A DNA stretch of 64,000 nucleotides from Lysinibacter cavernae (GTDB lineage: Bacteria; Actinomycetota; Actinomycetes; Actinomycetales; Microbacteriaceae): assembly GCF_011758565.1 (NCBI RefSeq), contig NZ_JAAMOX010000002.1, positions 930,001 through 994,000 on the forward strand. Reading direction: 5' to 3'. The translations under genes and the position numbers were made by a program. The notes beneath the pieces are model-generated. The model saw nothing but the letters and a program-made list of their open reading frames with translations. It did no database searches and was not told the DNA's origin. How positions within the stretch are numbered: the first letter of the stretch is position 1; each line of letters begins with the position of its first letter. This document shows, piece after piece, positions 27,001-34,300 of this stretch.

Positions 27001-27522
27001 GTCGTGCGTTCCCTGCAGGCGACGGTCTGCTTCGCCATCGCCAAGCACGGCCTCGCCGAGCAGGTTGATGTTGAGGCGGTTGCCCTCTGCGGTGAGGTGC
27101 TTGATTCCGTTACCGAGCTTCTGCGGGCGGGCATCGAGGATGAGGTGGTTCACCATGCCGCGCAGCACCTTGCGGGCGATCGGCACAACGATGCCGGGGA
27201 ACGCCGGTGCCATGGTTCCGCCAACGCCAATGGCGAGGCGCATGTAGCCGGGGAGGAACTTTGGCGCGTTCGACGAGAGCTGCTTCAGGTTCTTGGCGGC
27301 AACCTTGAGGTCTTCTGGGCGTACCACGAGGTCAACAAAGCCGAGGGTGAACTCGAGGCCGCTGGCATCCTTGAGCGTCTCTGCCAGGAGCGAAGCTGAC
27401 TTGCTTGGGGCGTAGGCCTCGCTGGCCTTGAGCCACTTCTCAACGAGTGCAACGGTTGCGTCGCTCGTCACCTCGTTGCCGGATGTTGGGGTTGCCCCCG
27501 TTGGCGTCTGCTGCAGTGTCAT
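24067..27522 (-). CDS. putA: Bifunctional proline dehydrogenase / glutamate-semialdehyde dehydrogenase
   Basis: 1151 residues; converts L-proline to glutamate in two steps. The FAD-dependent proline dehydrogenase barrel spans about 60-460, with VRVVKGANLAMEG (~293-305), GIAGHNLFDIAHAH and the substrate-arginine motif YLVRRLEENAS (~413-423). The NAD-dependent aldehyde dehydrogenase spans about 500-960, with WNFPIAIPTGSVLSAL, the general base E722 (LLAETSGKN) and nucleophile C756 (GHAGQKCSA). A C-terminal region of about 180 residues has no motif I recognise and resembles the degenerate ALDH-like domain of long PutAs. There is no N-terminal ribbon-helix-helix, so it is not an autorepressor; the divergent PucR-type gene is the likely regulator. 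Confidence 0.95.
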   Translation of the reverse strand: MTLQQTPTGATPTSGNEVTSDATVALVEKWLKASEAYAPSKSASLLAETLKDASGLEFTLGFVDLVVRPEDLKVAAKNLKQLSSNAPKFLPGYMRLAIGVGGTMAPAFPGIVVPIARKVLRGMVNHLILDARPQKLGNGIKHLTAEGNRLNINLLGEAVLGDGEADRRLQGTHDLLSRPDVEYVSIKVSSVVNELSLWDYDQTVTNVVERLTPLYQMAASSPTPKFINLDMEEYHDLHLTIDVLKTMLDKPEFLTLDAGIVLQAYLPDALAALQDLTEWSKARRARGGAPIKVRVVKGANLAMEGVAAKTHGWELATYNTKQDSDTNYKRVLDWALTPENTDAVRLGIAGHNLFDIAHAHLLSQARGVENNVEFEMLLGMAEGQAKALTADVGQLLLYTPVVRPENFDAAISYLVRRLEENASPQNFMSAVFELTKNRSLFDREKNRFLASLAALDNEPAGTVPGPNRQQSRLTDAAPLLEGGFENTPDTDSALPDNRTWATAIIGKIEGSTLGVAEIDAAKVTEEGKLNEIIEGALAAQVGWHAGGASARATILRRAAQALEAHRGDLIEVAASETGKTVDQADPEISEAIDFANYYAEQAELLETVEGAAFTPARLTVVTPPWNFPIAIPTGSVLSALAAGSAVVMKPAPQAKRCSAVIANILWNAGIPRDVLALVDIEEGELGKQLVSHPKVERVILTGGFETAELFRSWRDDLPLLAETSGKNSIIVTPSADIDLAVADVVYSAFGHAGQKCSAASLVILVGAMGKSDRFLNQLIDSASSLRVDYPTNPAAQMGPIIEPATGKLDWALNTLDAGEKWAVKPRKMDSTGRLFSPGIRLGVTEGSRFHTTEFFGPVLGVISVPTLEDAIRVQNGTDYGLTAGLHSLDPQELKVWLREVQAGNLYVNRGITGAIVRRQPFGGWKRSAIGAGTKAGGPNYLFGLGSWAPASVTTTSQNPLDTRVQGILTAAKSASADLNQLATAAQLDEAAWRDEFGTARDVSALGVERNVFRYLPAPAGIRVSESATPTDAIRVVIAAVRAGNTAPVSSGIDLPAEVVRAAQNAGITITKQSDSAWLSTLKGTNLARIRVVGAPSSDPHAALGGRVDVALYTDPVTVAGRVEMLPFLREQAVAITAHRFGNPDSWSEGVL

Positions 27523-27687
27523 GGTGAAGGCCCTTACTGGTTTTACTGGCGTTGGTGTTCAAAAATCTGGGGGTGAAGCTATCTGCTCAAATGTACGTCC
27601 GAACACGGCAGATTTCGTTGGCCAAATGTGAAATACTTATCGTCAGGCATTGGCCGATTGAACAATGGTTTCGACGAGGGAGTTTGG
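27523..27687. promoter_or_regulatory. Divergent putA / PucR-regulator promoter region
   Basis: 165 bp shared by putA (-) and its neighbour (+). It contains the palindrome TTGGCCAA at 27618-27625 and a related ATTGGCCGATTGAACAATGG at about 27648-27667, plausible regulator half-sites. The evidence is pattern only. Confidence 0.35.
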
Positions 27688-29331
27688 ATGCCGCAGCACG
27701 TTCACGAACGGGGCCGATCAGACGGTTCAACCACGCTCAGGGGCCTGCTCAACACGGTCGGCCAGCCGCTCGTCGAGCTGGTCACCGGGCAGGCACGGCT
27801 TGACGATCCCGTTCGCTCCGTTGCCCTTGTTGAGGCCGACGAGCTACGAAGCAACAGCATCCCCCAAACGGATGCCCTTGTCCTCGTTGGCGTGCGCGGT
27901 CAACAACTGGCAGAACTCCTTCCACTCGTGCGTGACAACACCGTTGTCTTCGCAAAACTCGGTGCCGAAGATGAGACGCCAGCGGTGGGGCTTGATGACG
28001 CCGTGCGGCTTGCCGATGGGCGCGGTGTGACCGTTGTCCGGGTGCATCACGAGGCCAGCTGGGACCAACTGATGGGCATCCTCCAGCGGCTGCTGATCCC
28101 CGGCGCGCCGCATCCCAGCTCCGCGGCCGCACAGTTTTCGGGCGACGATATCGGCGACCTGTTTGCGCTTGCCGAGACCGTCGCTACCCAGGTGCGTGGG
28201 CTTGTCACGATCGAAGAAATCGGCGGAGAGGTGCTCGCGTATTCGCAGGCAACTGAGGGGGCTGATGAACTGCGCATCTCCTCGATCCTTGGCCGGCGCG
28301 GCCCTGCCGACCAAATGCGGCGGCTGAGCGATGAGGGTGTGCTCCGTGCGCTTGCCGAAGAGGGTGGGATGCTGCGGGTCCCGGCAAACCCGGAGCTTGG
28401 ACGGGCGGCCAGGCTTGCGGCAGGCATCCACTCTGAGGGAGCGCACATAGGCAACATCTGGGTTCAGCGCGGATCCACTGACTTTTCGGGCGATGCCGAC
28501 ACCCTGCTTCCCGGAGCGGCCCGGCTCGCCGCAAGGCTCTTGCAGGGGCGACGGCACGCGGTGCAACGAGAGGATGCGCTCGTGCTCGGCGCGCTCGGGC
28601 TCGGCTCGGGCGACGCGAGTGTCGCCGAAACCTATGCGCTTGCCTCCCTGCTCAACCCGCAAGCGAATGACCTCATCGCGGTCGTCGGCTTTGTGCCACT
28701 CGGAGTTGACGGGCGAGACCCAGCTTCGCCGTCAGACGTCATGAGCTACCTTCGGCTGCACGCTGCCAGTTACCGACGGCCAATCGTGCTCGCGGCGAAG
28801 GGAAACCGGCTCTACGGGGTGGCCGCAACACCAACCATCGGCAACCTTGAACGGTGGGCTGCCAATGCGCTTTCTGGAGCGGCAGGCCGATTTGGGCCTG
28901 GGCTCCGCGCGGCCGTCGCCGAAGCCAATGACGGCGTTGAGGGCGTGACAGACGCCCGCCGCGCGATTGATCATCTCATGGATGCGGTGCGCCGGGACCC
29001 GGCCCGCTACCCAAGCGTCGTGTCGCTTTCTGGCCTCAGGTCAGACGTGCTGCTGCGCGAAATCGTGGCCCTCGTTGAGACGCAGCCAAAACTGCGCGAC
29101 CCGCGACTTGAGCGGCTTCGGCAGCACGATGCTGCCTCCGACGGCGATCTCGTTGCGAGCATCCGCGCGTACCTCGACCACTTTGCCGATGTGCGCGGCG
29201 CCGCCGAGACGCTTCGTGTGCACCCAAACACCCTGCGCTACCGGATCGGCCGAGCCGAAAGCATCAGTGGCCTCGATCTCGGCGACCCCGCAACGCGGGC
29301 CGTGCTCAACATCCTGCTCAGGATTGGATAG
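27688..29331 (+). CDS. PucR-family transcriptional regulator, probable proline activator
   Basis: 547 residues from ATG 27688 (GGGAG 5 nt upstream); a GTG 60 nt earlier has no site. The C-terminal helix-turn-helix of the PucR/CdaR type is clear (about 490-545: LVASIRAYLDHFADVRGAAETLRVHPNTLRYRIGRAE in parts). The middle region resembles GGDEF-like/CdaR domains and the N-terminus is a variable sensory part. In mycobacteria a PucR-type protein (PruC) activates the proline catabolic genes from the same position, so a proline-responsive role is a reasonable inference. Confidence 0.88.
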   Translation: MPQHVHERGRSDGSTTLRGLLNTVGQPLVELVTGQARLDDPVRSVALVEADELRSNSIPQTDALVLVGVRGQQLAELLPLVRDNTVVFAKLGAEDETPAVGLDDAVRLADGRGVTVVRVHHEASWDQLMGILQRLLIPGAPHPSSAAAQFSGDDIGDLFALAETVATQVRGLVTIEEIGGEVLAYSQATEGADELRISSILGRRGPADQMRRLSDEGVLRALAEEGGMLRVPANPELGRAARLAAGIHSEGAHIGNIWVQRGSTDFSGDADTLLPGAARLAARLLQGRRHAVQREDALVLGALGLGSGDASVAETYALASLLNPQANDLIAVVGFVPLGVDGRDPASPSDVMSYLRLHAASYRRPIVLAAKGNRLYGVAATPTIGNLERWAANALSGAAGRFGPGLRAAVAEANDGVEGVTDARRAIDHLMDAVRRDPARYPSVVSLSGLRSDVLLREIVALVETQPKLRDPRLERLRQHDAASDGDLVASIRAYLDHFADVRGAAETLRVHPNTLRYRIGRAESISGLDLGDPATRAVLNILLRIG

Positions 29332-29341
29332 CTACACCCTG

Positions 29342-29411
29342 GTTTCGGCGTATTTTTCCCGTTTGGGCGTATCGTGCAAGATACGCCCAAACGGCAAAAA
29401 TACGCCGAAAC
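29342..29411. repeat. Long palindrome, family member 5
   Basis: 32-bp arms with one mismatch around a 6-nt loop (GTGCAA), starting GTTTCGGCGTATTTTT. It occupies the convergent gap between the PucR-type gene (11 nt from its stop) and the response regulator gene (13 nt from its stop). A very stable hairpin in either transcript and a candidate bidirectional terminator. Confidence 0.92.
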
Positions 29412-29424
29412 TGTCGTTCGTGAG

Positions 29425-30075
29425 CTAGCTCACCAGGCCGTTGCGGAGCGCCCACAGCGCAACCTGGAGACGATCACGCGAGCCCGTCTTGCTGAGCAGA
29501 CTTGCCAGGTGGTACTTCACGGTCGTTGGCTCGATGAACAGCTGGGCCGCGATCTCTTTGTTCGAGAGGCCCTCGGCGAGCAGAGTCAGGATTTCGATTT
29601 CGCGCGCGGTCAGGTGCTCGGCGACCGTCGTGAGCTGGGTCTCGCGGGCTGGCCTTCGCTGAGCAAACTCGCTCAGTACACGGCGGGTGAGTCGCTGGTC
29701 AAGCGTTCCGTTGCCCTCGGCAACAGAGCGAATGGCGTTAGTCAGCGTGACCTCGTCAGACCCCTTGAGGAGAAATCCCGCCGCGCCAGCCTCAAGCGCG
29801 CCAAACACGTAATCGTCGAGGTCAAACGTGGTGACCACAAGGACTCGGATGTTGTCGTGCGCCGCCATGATGTCACGGGTTGCTTGGATGCCGTCGCGGC
29901 CAGGCATCCGGATATCCATGCACACCACATCCGGCTGGAGCCGGGCGGCAAGCTCGGCCGCCTGATACCCGTCGGCGGCCTGTCCAACCACGGTGATGTC
30001 TGGTTCTGCCTCCAACACAACGGTAAGGCCAGCCCGAACAATGGCCTGGTCGTCGGCGATGAGTACTCGAATCAT
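29425..30075 (-). CDS. NarL/LuxR-type response regulator
   Basis: 216 residues. Receiver domain (1-120) with acidic pocket DD in VLIADDQAIVRAGL, phosphoacceptor Asp in VVCMDIRMPGRDG (~54) and conserved Thr/Lys (VVTTF...LLKGS). The C-terminal LuxR helix-turn-helix (~150-212) has LTAREIEILTLLAEGLSNKEIAAQLFIEPTTVKYHLASLL in parts. Overlaps the kinase gene by 4 nt. Likely activates the ABC-2 exporter genes just upstream. Confidence 0.94.
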   Translation of the reverse strand: MIRVLIADDQAIVRAGLTVVLEAEPDITVVGQAADGYQAAELAARLQPDVVCMDIRMPGRDGIQATRDIMAAHDNIRVLVVTTFDLDDYVFGALEAGAAGFLLKGSDEVTLTNAIRSVAEGNGTLDQRLTRRVLSEFAQRRPARETQLTTVAEHLTAREIEILTLLAEGLSNKEIAAQLFIEPTTVKYHLASLLSKTGSRDRLQVALWALRNGLVS

Positions 30076-31292
30076 TGGCTGCTTTCGGTGGGGGAGCTGT
30101 GATGATCTGCGATCGGCACGGTGAGCTGAGTTGACCAGCCGCCGTCGACTCGCGGGCCAACGGTCAGGGTTCCGTTGACAAGTGATGCGCGTTCGCGCAT
30201 GCCGAGGAGGCCGTGGCCCCCTGAAGGTACATAGAGGACTTCACGTGTTGACGCCGAATTTGCGATCACGATACTCAGATGAGTGTCAGTCCAGGTCGCC
30301 TCGACTGTGCACGCTGCCCCCGGCGCATGTTTTGCTGCGTTGGCAAGGGATTCTTGAACCGTCCGGTACACCGCGATGCCAGCGATTGTGCCGAGCGCCG
30401 CCGGGTTGCCGATGCTTGACAGTTCGACCGTGGTCCCCCGAGCCCTGTGCTCGCTGACCAGCTGCGGAAGGTCGTCAAGCGAGGGGGCAGGCGCCAGGTC
30501 ACCCTCGCCATCCGTTCGCAGCAGACCAACCGTTTGGCGGATGTTCTCGAGCGCTGTGCGTGCCTCTGACTGAACCGTGGCGAGGTATTCGCTCGCTTGC
30601 TCTGGGTTGCTGACGAGGAGGGATTTTACGGCCTGGCTGCTCAAAATGATTCCGGTGAGGTGGTGTGCAGCGATGTCGTGGAGTTCGCGGGCAATGAGGT
30701 TTCGTTCTTGTTGAACGGCTTCCTTCGCGTTTCGTTCTTGGTCACGTTCCGCGAGCTCGGCTCGCTCCCTGAGTATGCTGGACAGCCTGCCTTGGGCCAG
30801 CACCGCCTCCGCGATGACCGAAGCAATTGCATAGGTAGCAAGGGCTTGCCCGAGCGCGGCGAAGAGTCGCCATTCTTCAACTATCTGCGTGCTCTGTTGG
30901 ACGGTCAGAAAATGGATGGCCGTCGTGACGGCGAAGCCAAGGGCGATCATTGCGTATGCACGTTTGGCAGCGGAATGACGTCGAAGGTTATACGTTGCAA
31001 CCATGATGGCGAACGAGGCGGCCGTCAGCTCGCCGTGCGAAACGAACATGATGGGGATATCGAGTGCGATAACTCCCCAAAAGGTGATCAACGGCCAGCG
31101 ATAGCGGAAGCCGAGGAACATGGCTTGCGCCAGGAGGGTAATGGGGATGACCCAGTTGCCGTCTTCGCTGACGATCGTAAATATTTCGGTTCGAGCCACC
31201 ACAAAATAGCTCACGGCCAAGGTGATTGTGAGTGCGACCGGCAACGCCCGCCAGAGCCGAGGCTTGGCTTGGCTCGTGGCGGGCGATTGCAT
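30072..31292 (-). CDS. Two-component sensor histidine kinase (HisKA_3)
   Basis: 406 residues. Four or five membrane helices fill about residues 15-160 with little extracytoplasmic sequence, typical of intramembrane-sensing kinases. The H-box is in NLIARELHDIAAHHLTGI (~210) and the ATPase domain has the N-box SLANAAKHAPGA and G-box GGHGLLGMRERASLVNGTL. No strong ribosome-binding site precedes the ATG. Partner of the response regulator at 29425; adjacent to a BcrAB-like exporter, suggesting envelope stress or antimicrobial sensing. Confidence 0.92.
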   Translation of the reverse strand: MQSPATSQAKPRLWRALPVALTITLAVSYFVVARTEIFTIVSEDGNWVIPITLLAQAMFLGFRYRWPLITFWGVIALDIPIMFVSHGELTAASFAIMVATYNLRRHSAAKRAYAMIALGFAVTTAIHFLTVQQSTQIVEEWRLFAALGQALATYAIASVIAEAVLAQGRLSSILRERAELAERDQERNAKEAVQQERNLIARELHDIAAHHLTGIILSSQAVKSLLVSNPEQASEYLATVQSEARTALENIRQTVGLLRTDGEGDLAPAPSLDDLPQLVSEHRARGTTVELSSIGNPAALGTIAGIAVYRTVQESLANAAKHAPGAACTVEATWTDTHLSIVIANSASTREVLYVPSGGHGLLGMRERASLVNGTLTVGPRVDGGWSTQLTVPIADHHSSPTESSQ

Positions 31293-31387
31293 GGTATTTA
31301 TTATCCCTTGTTTATTTTGGTGGGCTTGGCACGTCGTGAAGGCTGGCCGGTCAGCTGGCCGTTTTGACCCCCGACCGATCGCTCACC

Positions 31388-32200
31388 TTAGAGATCGCGC
31401 TTATTCAGGCGAAGGGCTGCAATACCGAGAAGCGCGAGGGTGACGGCAACGAGCACGCTCATCCCGATCAGTGGGTGGACACCCTGTGCAGCGGATGGGT
31501 CCCCTGCCGCGGCCTGGGCAAGCGCAAGGGGCAGGAACTGTGACCACGAGGCCGAGGCGCCCGTAAGTGCGAGCACGCCTTGGATCAGAGGCTCAACCGT
31601 GATGAACCCGATGACAAGTAGAAAGCCGGCGAGTTGGCTACGTACCAGGATGCCAACGGCGAGGGCGCAGAGTGAGAGCAGCACAAGCCCACAAATCCCG
31701 CGAACAACCGTCGACAGGATGGTGCCGGCAGACAGGATAAGTTCAACTGATCCCGTCACTGTCGAAAAGACGAGGACTGCGATGCAGACGAGCGCGTAGG
31801 CTGCGCCGAGGAGTGCAACGACGGCGGCAGTTGCTCCCACCTTGCTGAGGAGGATGTTGCTGCGTTTCGGGTTGGCCAGAGCGGCAGATGCCATCCCGCC
31901 CCATCGGTAGTCCCCTGTTGCGGCGAGCACCCCGAGCGAGAGAATCGCGACGAGGGCGATCCCAACCGATCCTGATCCGCTTCCCCCGCCAATGAGATTG
32001 AGCGCCGAGTATTGAAAGTCGAAGCTTCCGGTATCTACCGATGGAAGCTGGACCTCGGCGGGAACATCGATTGTCTTCGTGATCATTGGGACGAGCCAGA
32101 ACATCAGGAGTTGTGTCAGAGCGAGTCCGATGACGCCTACCAGCGCGGCGATCTTGGTCGATTGGAGCGTTGTAAGTTTGAGCAGTTCAGCGCGGAACAT
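31388..32200 (-). CDS. ABC-2 type transporter permease
   Basis: 270 residues, six hydrophobic segments, beginning MFRAELLKLTTLQSTKIAAL, the usual start of ABC-2 permeases of the bacitracin/lantibiotic immunity class, and ending with a basic RLNKRDL tail. Its ATG overlaps the ATPase stop by one base (TAATG). Exporter half with the ATPase upstream; the substrate is unknown. Confidence 0.88.
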   Translation of the reverse strand: MFRAELLKLTTLQSTKIAALVGVIGLALTQLLMFWLVPMITKTIDVPAEVQLPSVDTGSFDFQYSALNLIGGGSGSGSVGIALVAILSLGVLAATGDYRWGGMASAALANPKRSNILLSKVGATAAVVALLGAAYALVCIAVLVFSTVTGSVELILSAGTILSTVVRGICGLVLLSLCALAVGILVRSQLAGFLLVIGFITVEPLIQGVLALTGASASWSQFLPLALAQAAAGDPSAAQGVHPLIGMSVLVAVTLALLGIAALRLNKRDL

Positions 32201-32934
32201 TAGCGCACCTCCATGGTGGTTGCTGTGAGGTCGAGATAGAACGATTCGAGGTCGCCGCCGTGCGTGGCGGTGAGGGTTGCGAGTGCGCCGGCAGCGGCCA
32301 CTCGCCCGTGAGCGATAACGACCGCGTCGTCTGCAACGAGCTCAATTTCCGAGAGCAGGTGCGACGAAACCAGCACGGCCCCGCCGTCGTCTGCAAAGGC
32401 GCGCAGTTTGTTTCGGAGCCAGCGGATGCCTGCTGGGTCAAGCCCGTTGGCAGGCTCGTCGAGGATGAGTACGGATGGCTCACCGAGTAGGGCAGTTGCG
32501 AGCGCCAGTCTCTGCTTCATACCGAGTGAGTAGCCGCGGATTTTTCGGTCGGCGGCGGCCATGATGCCCGTCTCGTTGAGGACATCGATCACTCGCTGTG
32601 CATCGAGGCCAGCCATCGCTGCGGCGATGCGCAGGTGCTGCCTTCCCGTGCGTGACGGGTGTAGCCCTCCGGCGTCGAGCACCGCACCAATGTGTTTTGT
32701 CGGGTGTTCGAGCTCGCGGTAGGGCTTCCCGTTGATGAGGGCAGATCCGGAGGTTGGGGCGGCGAGCCCGAGCAGCATCCGCATCGTCGTTGTCTTGCCG
32801 GCGCCGTTCGGTCCGAGGAGGCCAACAACGCGGCCGTTTGGTACCAGGAAGCTGACGTCCTCAACCGCCGCGAAGTCTCCAAACGTTTTTCTGAGGCCAG
32901 CGGCTTGGATGGCTGGTGTGGTGTTTGTGTTCAT
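32200..32934 (-). CDS. ABC-2 type exporter ATP-binding protein (BcrA-like)
   Basis: 244 residues from ATG 32934 (AGAAG upstream); the frame is open further but without a site. Walker A GPNGAGKTTTMRML, MLLGLAAPTSG, the signature region YSLGMKQRLALATAL (SLGM replaces LSGG, common in this class), Walker B LILDEPANGLDPAG and H-loop SSHLLSE. Drives the permease at 31388. The order ATPase-permease-kinase-regulator resembles peptide-antibiotic detoxification modules. Confidence 0.93.
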   Translation of the reverse strand: MNTNTTPAIQAAGLRKTFGDFAAVEDVSFLVPNGRVVGLLGPNGAGKTTTMRMLLGLAAPTSGSALINGKPYRELEHPTKHIGAVLDAGGLHPSRTGRQHLRIAAAMAGLDAQRVIDVLNETGIMAAADRKIRGYSLGMKQRLALATALLGEPSVLILDEPANGLDPAGIRWLRNKLRAFADDGGAVLVSSHLLSEIELVADDAVVIAHGRVAAAGALATLTATHGGDLESFYLDLTATTMEVR

Positions 32935-33064
32935 GCTTCTAGTTTTGGCTGAAACACGTCTGCGCACCCCGGCCGAGCGACCAGTCTGCGCCCTGTCCAT
33001 TTGGCTAGTGCGGCGTCCTCGCCCTCCCACGTCCGCCCACGTTTCAAGCCGCCACAATTCGACC

Positions 33065-33110
33065 TGACTCAAATGTGCCTAAAACGTGAAGAATAGACAC
33101 ATTTGGGTCA
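33065..33110. repeat. Long palindrome, family member 6
   Basis: TGACTCAAATGTGCCTA pairs with TAGACACATTTGGGTCA, two mismatches, loop about 12 nt. It lies 15 nt beyond the stop of the UTRA regulator gene and upstream of the exporter ATPase. The shortest member of the set. Confidence 0.8.
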
Positions 33111-33124
33111 GCCCGATCCTGGGC

Positions 33125-34003
33125 CTAGTGCAGGGGCCCGCCCCATGGCGCGCGGATCGTGCGCACAAACGAGTACATCACGAGGTTGGGGTGGTGATGC
33201 TCGTAGGAGTGGAATACGCGCTCGCCGCTGAGTGTGACCCCGACGACCTCCCACGTCTTTGACGCCGAGTTGACGGGCAGATCAAGCAGCTCTGCCCACG
33301 ACTGGTCGAGGGTGCTCACGCCTGCGGTCACGACTTCCCAGGCCACGGCCTCGCCCCAGAGCTTATGGGCCGAGACAAAGACGGAGTCGGTTGGCGTGAT
33401 CTGGTGCGGGTCGAGGCTGGCGCCTTCTGGCAGGGCGAGGATGTATTCGGCCACCATCGCGGGCCGGTCATCCGCAAACCAGCGCAGCATGATGCGGATG
33501 GCCTTCTGTTGCGCGAGGGGGCTGAGCAGCGGCTCGACGTCCGACGGCAGGTCGACGATCTCGGTCGACAGGATTTCGAGGGATGCCGTGTATCCCATCC
33601 GCGACAGGATCTCGCCGTATTCCATGCGCTGTTCGAAGCGTGAGCTGAGTTTGAGGGCGATGGGGTCAACCGTTGTTGGGGCGCCCTGACGGCGCTTGAC
33701 GATTCCTTCGCGTTGAAGCTGGCCGAGGGCAACGCGCACCTGGAGGCGCGTGCAATCGAGCCACTCGCTGAGTTTGAGTTCTCCGGGGAGGGATGCGTCT
33801 GCGTCCGCGGCCTCGCGCACGTACCGCAGCACGCCGCTGAGCACCCGTTCTTCTTCGCTGAGGGTGCTGACAACCACCGGTTTTCCGCCGCTTTTTGGGC
33901 TCGTGGATGCTGGACTTATGCTGGGCGCCAGGTTGCGTTTTTGATCGTCGAGGGGAGCTGGGGACGGAGCCGGCGTTTGCGCGCGTTCTGCCATGAGGGG
34001 CAC
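33125..34003 (-). CDS. GntR-family regulator with UTRA domain
   Basis: 292 residues from GTG 34003 (AAGGA 8 nt upstream). About 50 N-terminal residues are Pro/Ser-rich. The winged helix (about 50-120) has LRYVREAADADASLPGELKLSEWLDCTRLQVRVALGQL in parts, and the UTRA effector domain follows (about 130-285; ends YEHHHPNLVMYSFVRTIR). UTRA regulators usually respond to a small molecule related to the operon substrate. Divergent from the amidohydrolase/peptide transporter operon, with a palindrome between them. Confidence 0.85.
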   Translation of the reverse strand: MPLMAERAQTPAPSPAPLDDQKRNLAPSISPASTSPKSGGKPVVVSTLSEEERVLSGVLRYVREAADADASLPGELKLSEWLDCTRLQVRVALGQLQREGIVKRRQGAPTTVDPIALKLSSRFEQRMEYGEILSRMGYTASLEILSTEIVDLPSDVEPLLSPLAQQKAIRIMLRWFADDRPAMVAEYILALPEGASLDPHQITPTDSVFVSAHKLWGEAVAWEVVTAGVSTLDQSWAELLDLPVNSASKTWEVVGVTLSGERVFHSYEHHHPNLVMYSFVRTIRAPWGGPLH

Positions 34004-34115
34004 CGGTCGCTTCCTTGCGTGTGACGCAGTTTTGAGCCCGGGAAAGGACTGTGATTTTCCTATGAACGACCGGGAGATCGCCCTGTATATAACCCGAGTT
34101 TTTTCACGATTTGGT

Positions 34116-34131
34116 AACTTGTAAACAAGTT
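34116..34131. promoter_or_regulatory. Candidate UTRA/GntR operator AACTTGTAAACAAGTT
   Basis: AACTTGT-AA-ACAAGTT, perfect 7-bp arms, in the AT-rich divergent interval between the UTRA regulator (start 34003) and amidohydrolase (start 34301). HutC/UTRA-class proteins often recognise GT-N-TA-N-AC-like cores; GTAAAC and the adjacent GTACATAC fit loosely. Strong position and symmetry; binding is inferred. Confidence 0.6.
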
Positions 34132-34300
34132 GTACATACTCTTGCTAGTGTTCGTAAGTGTTTCGGTAACCATTTATGACAAATGCCGCCGACCCAAAAC
34201 ACTCTCACGGACGCACGCAAGAACCTAGCCAGGTTATCAGCGAATGGCGCGACCGCTCACGTGCCAACCCACCAACCCAAGCCCTCGAAAGGCACTACGA

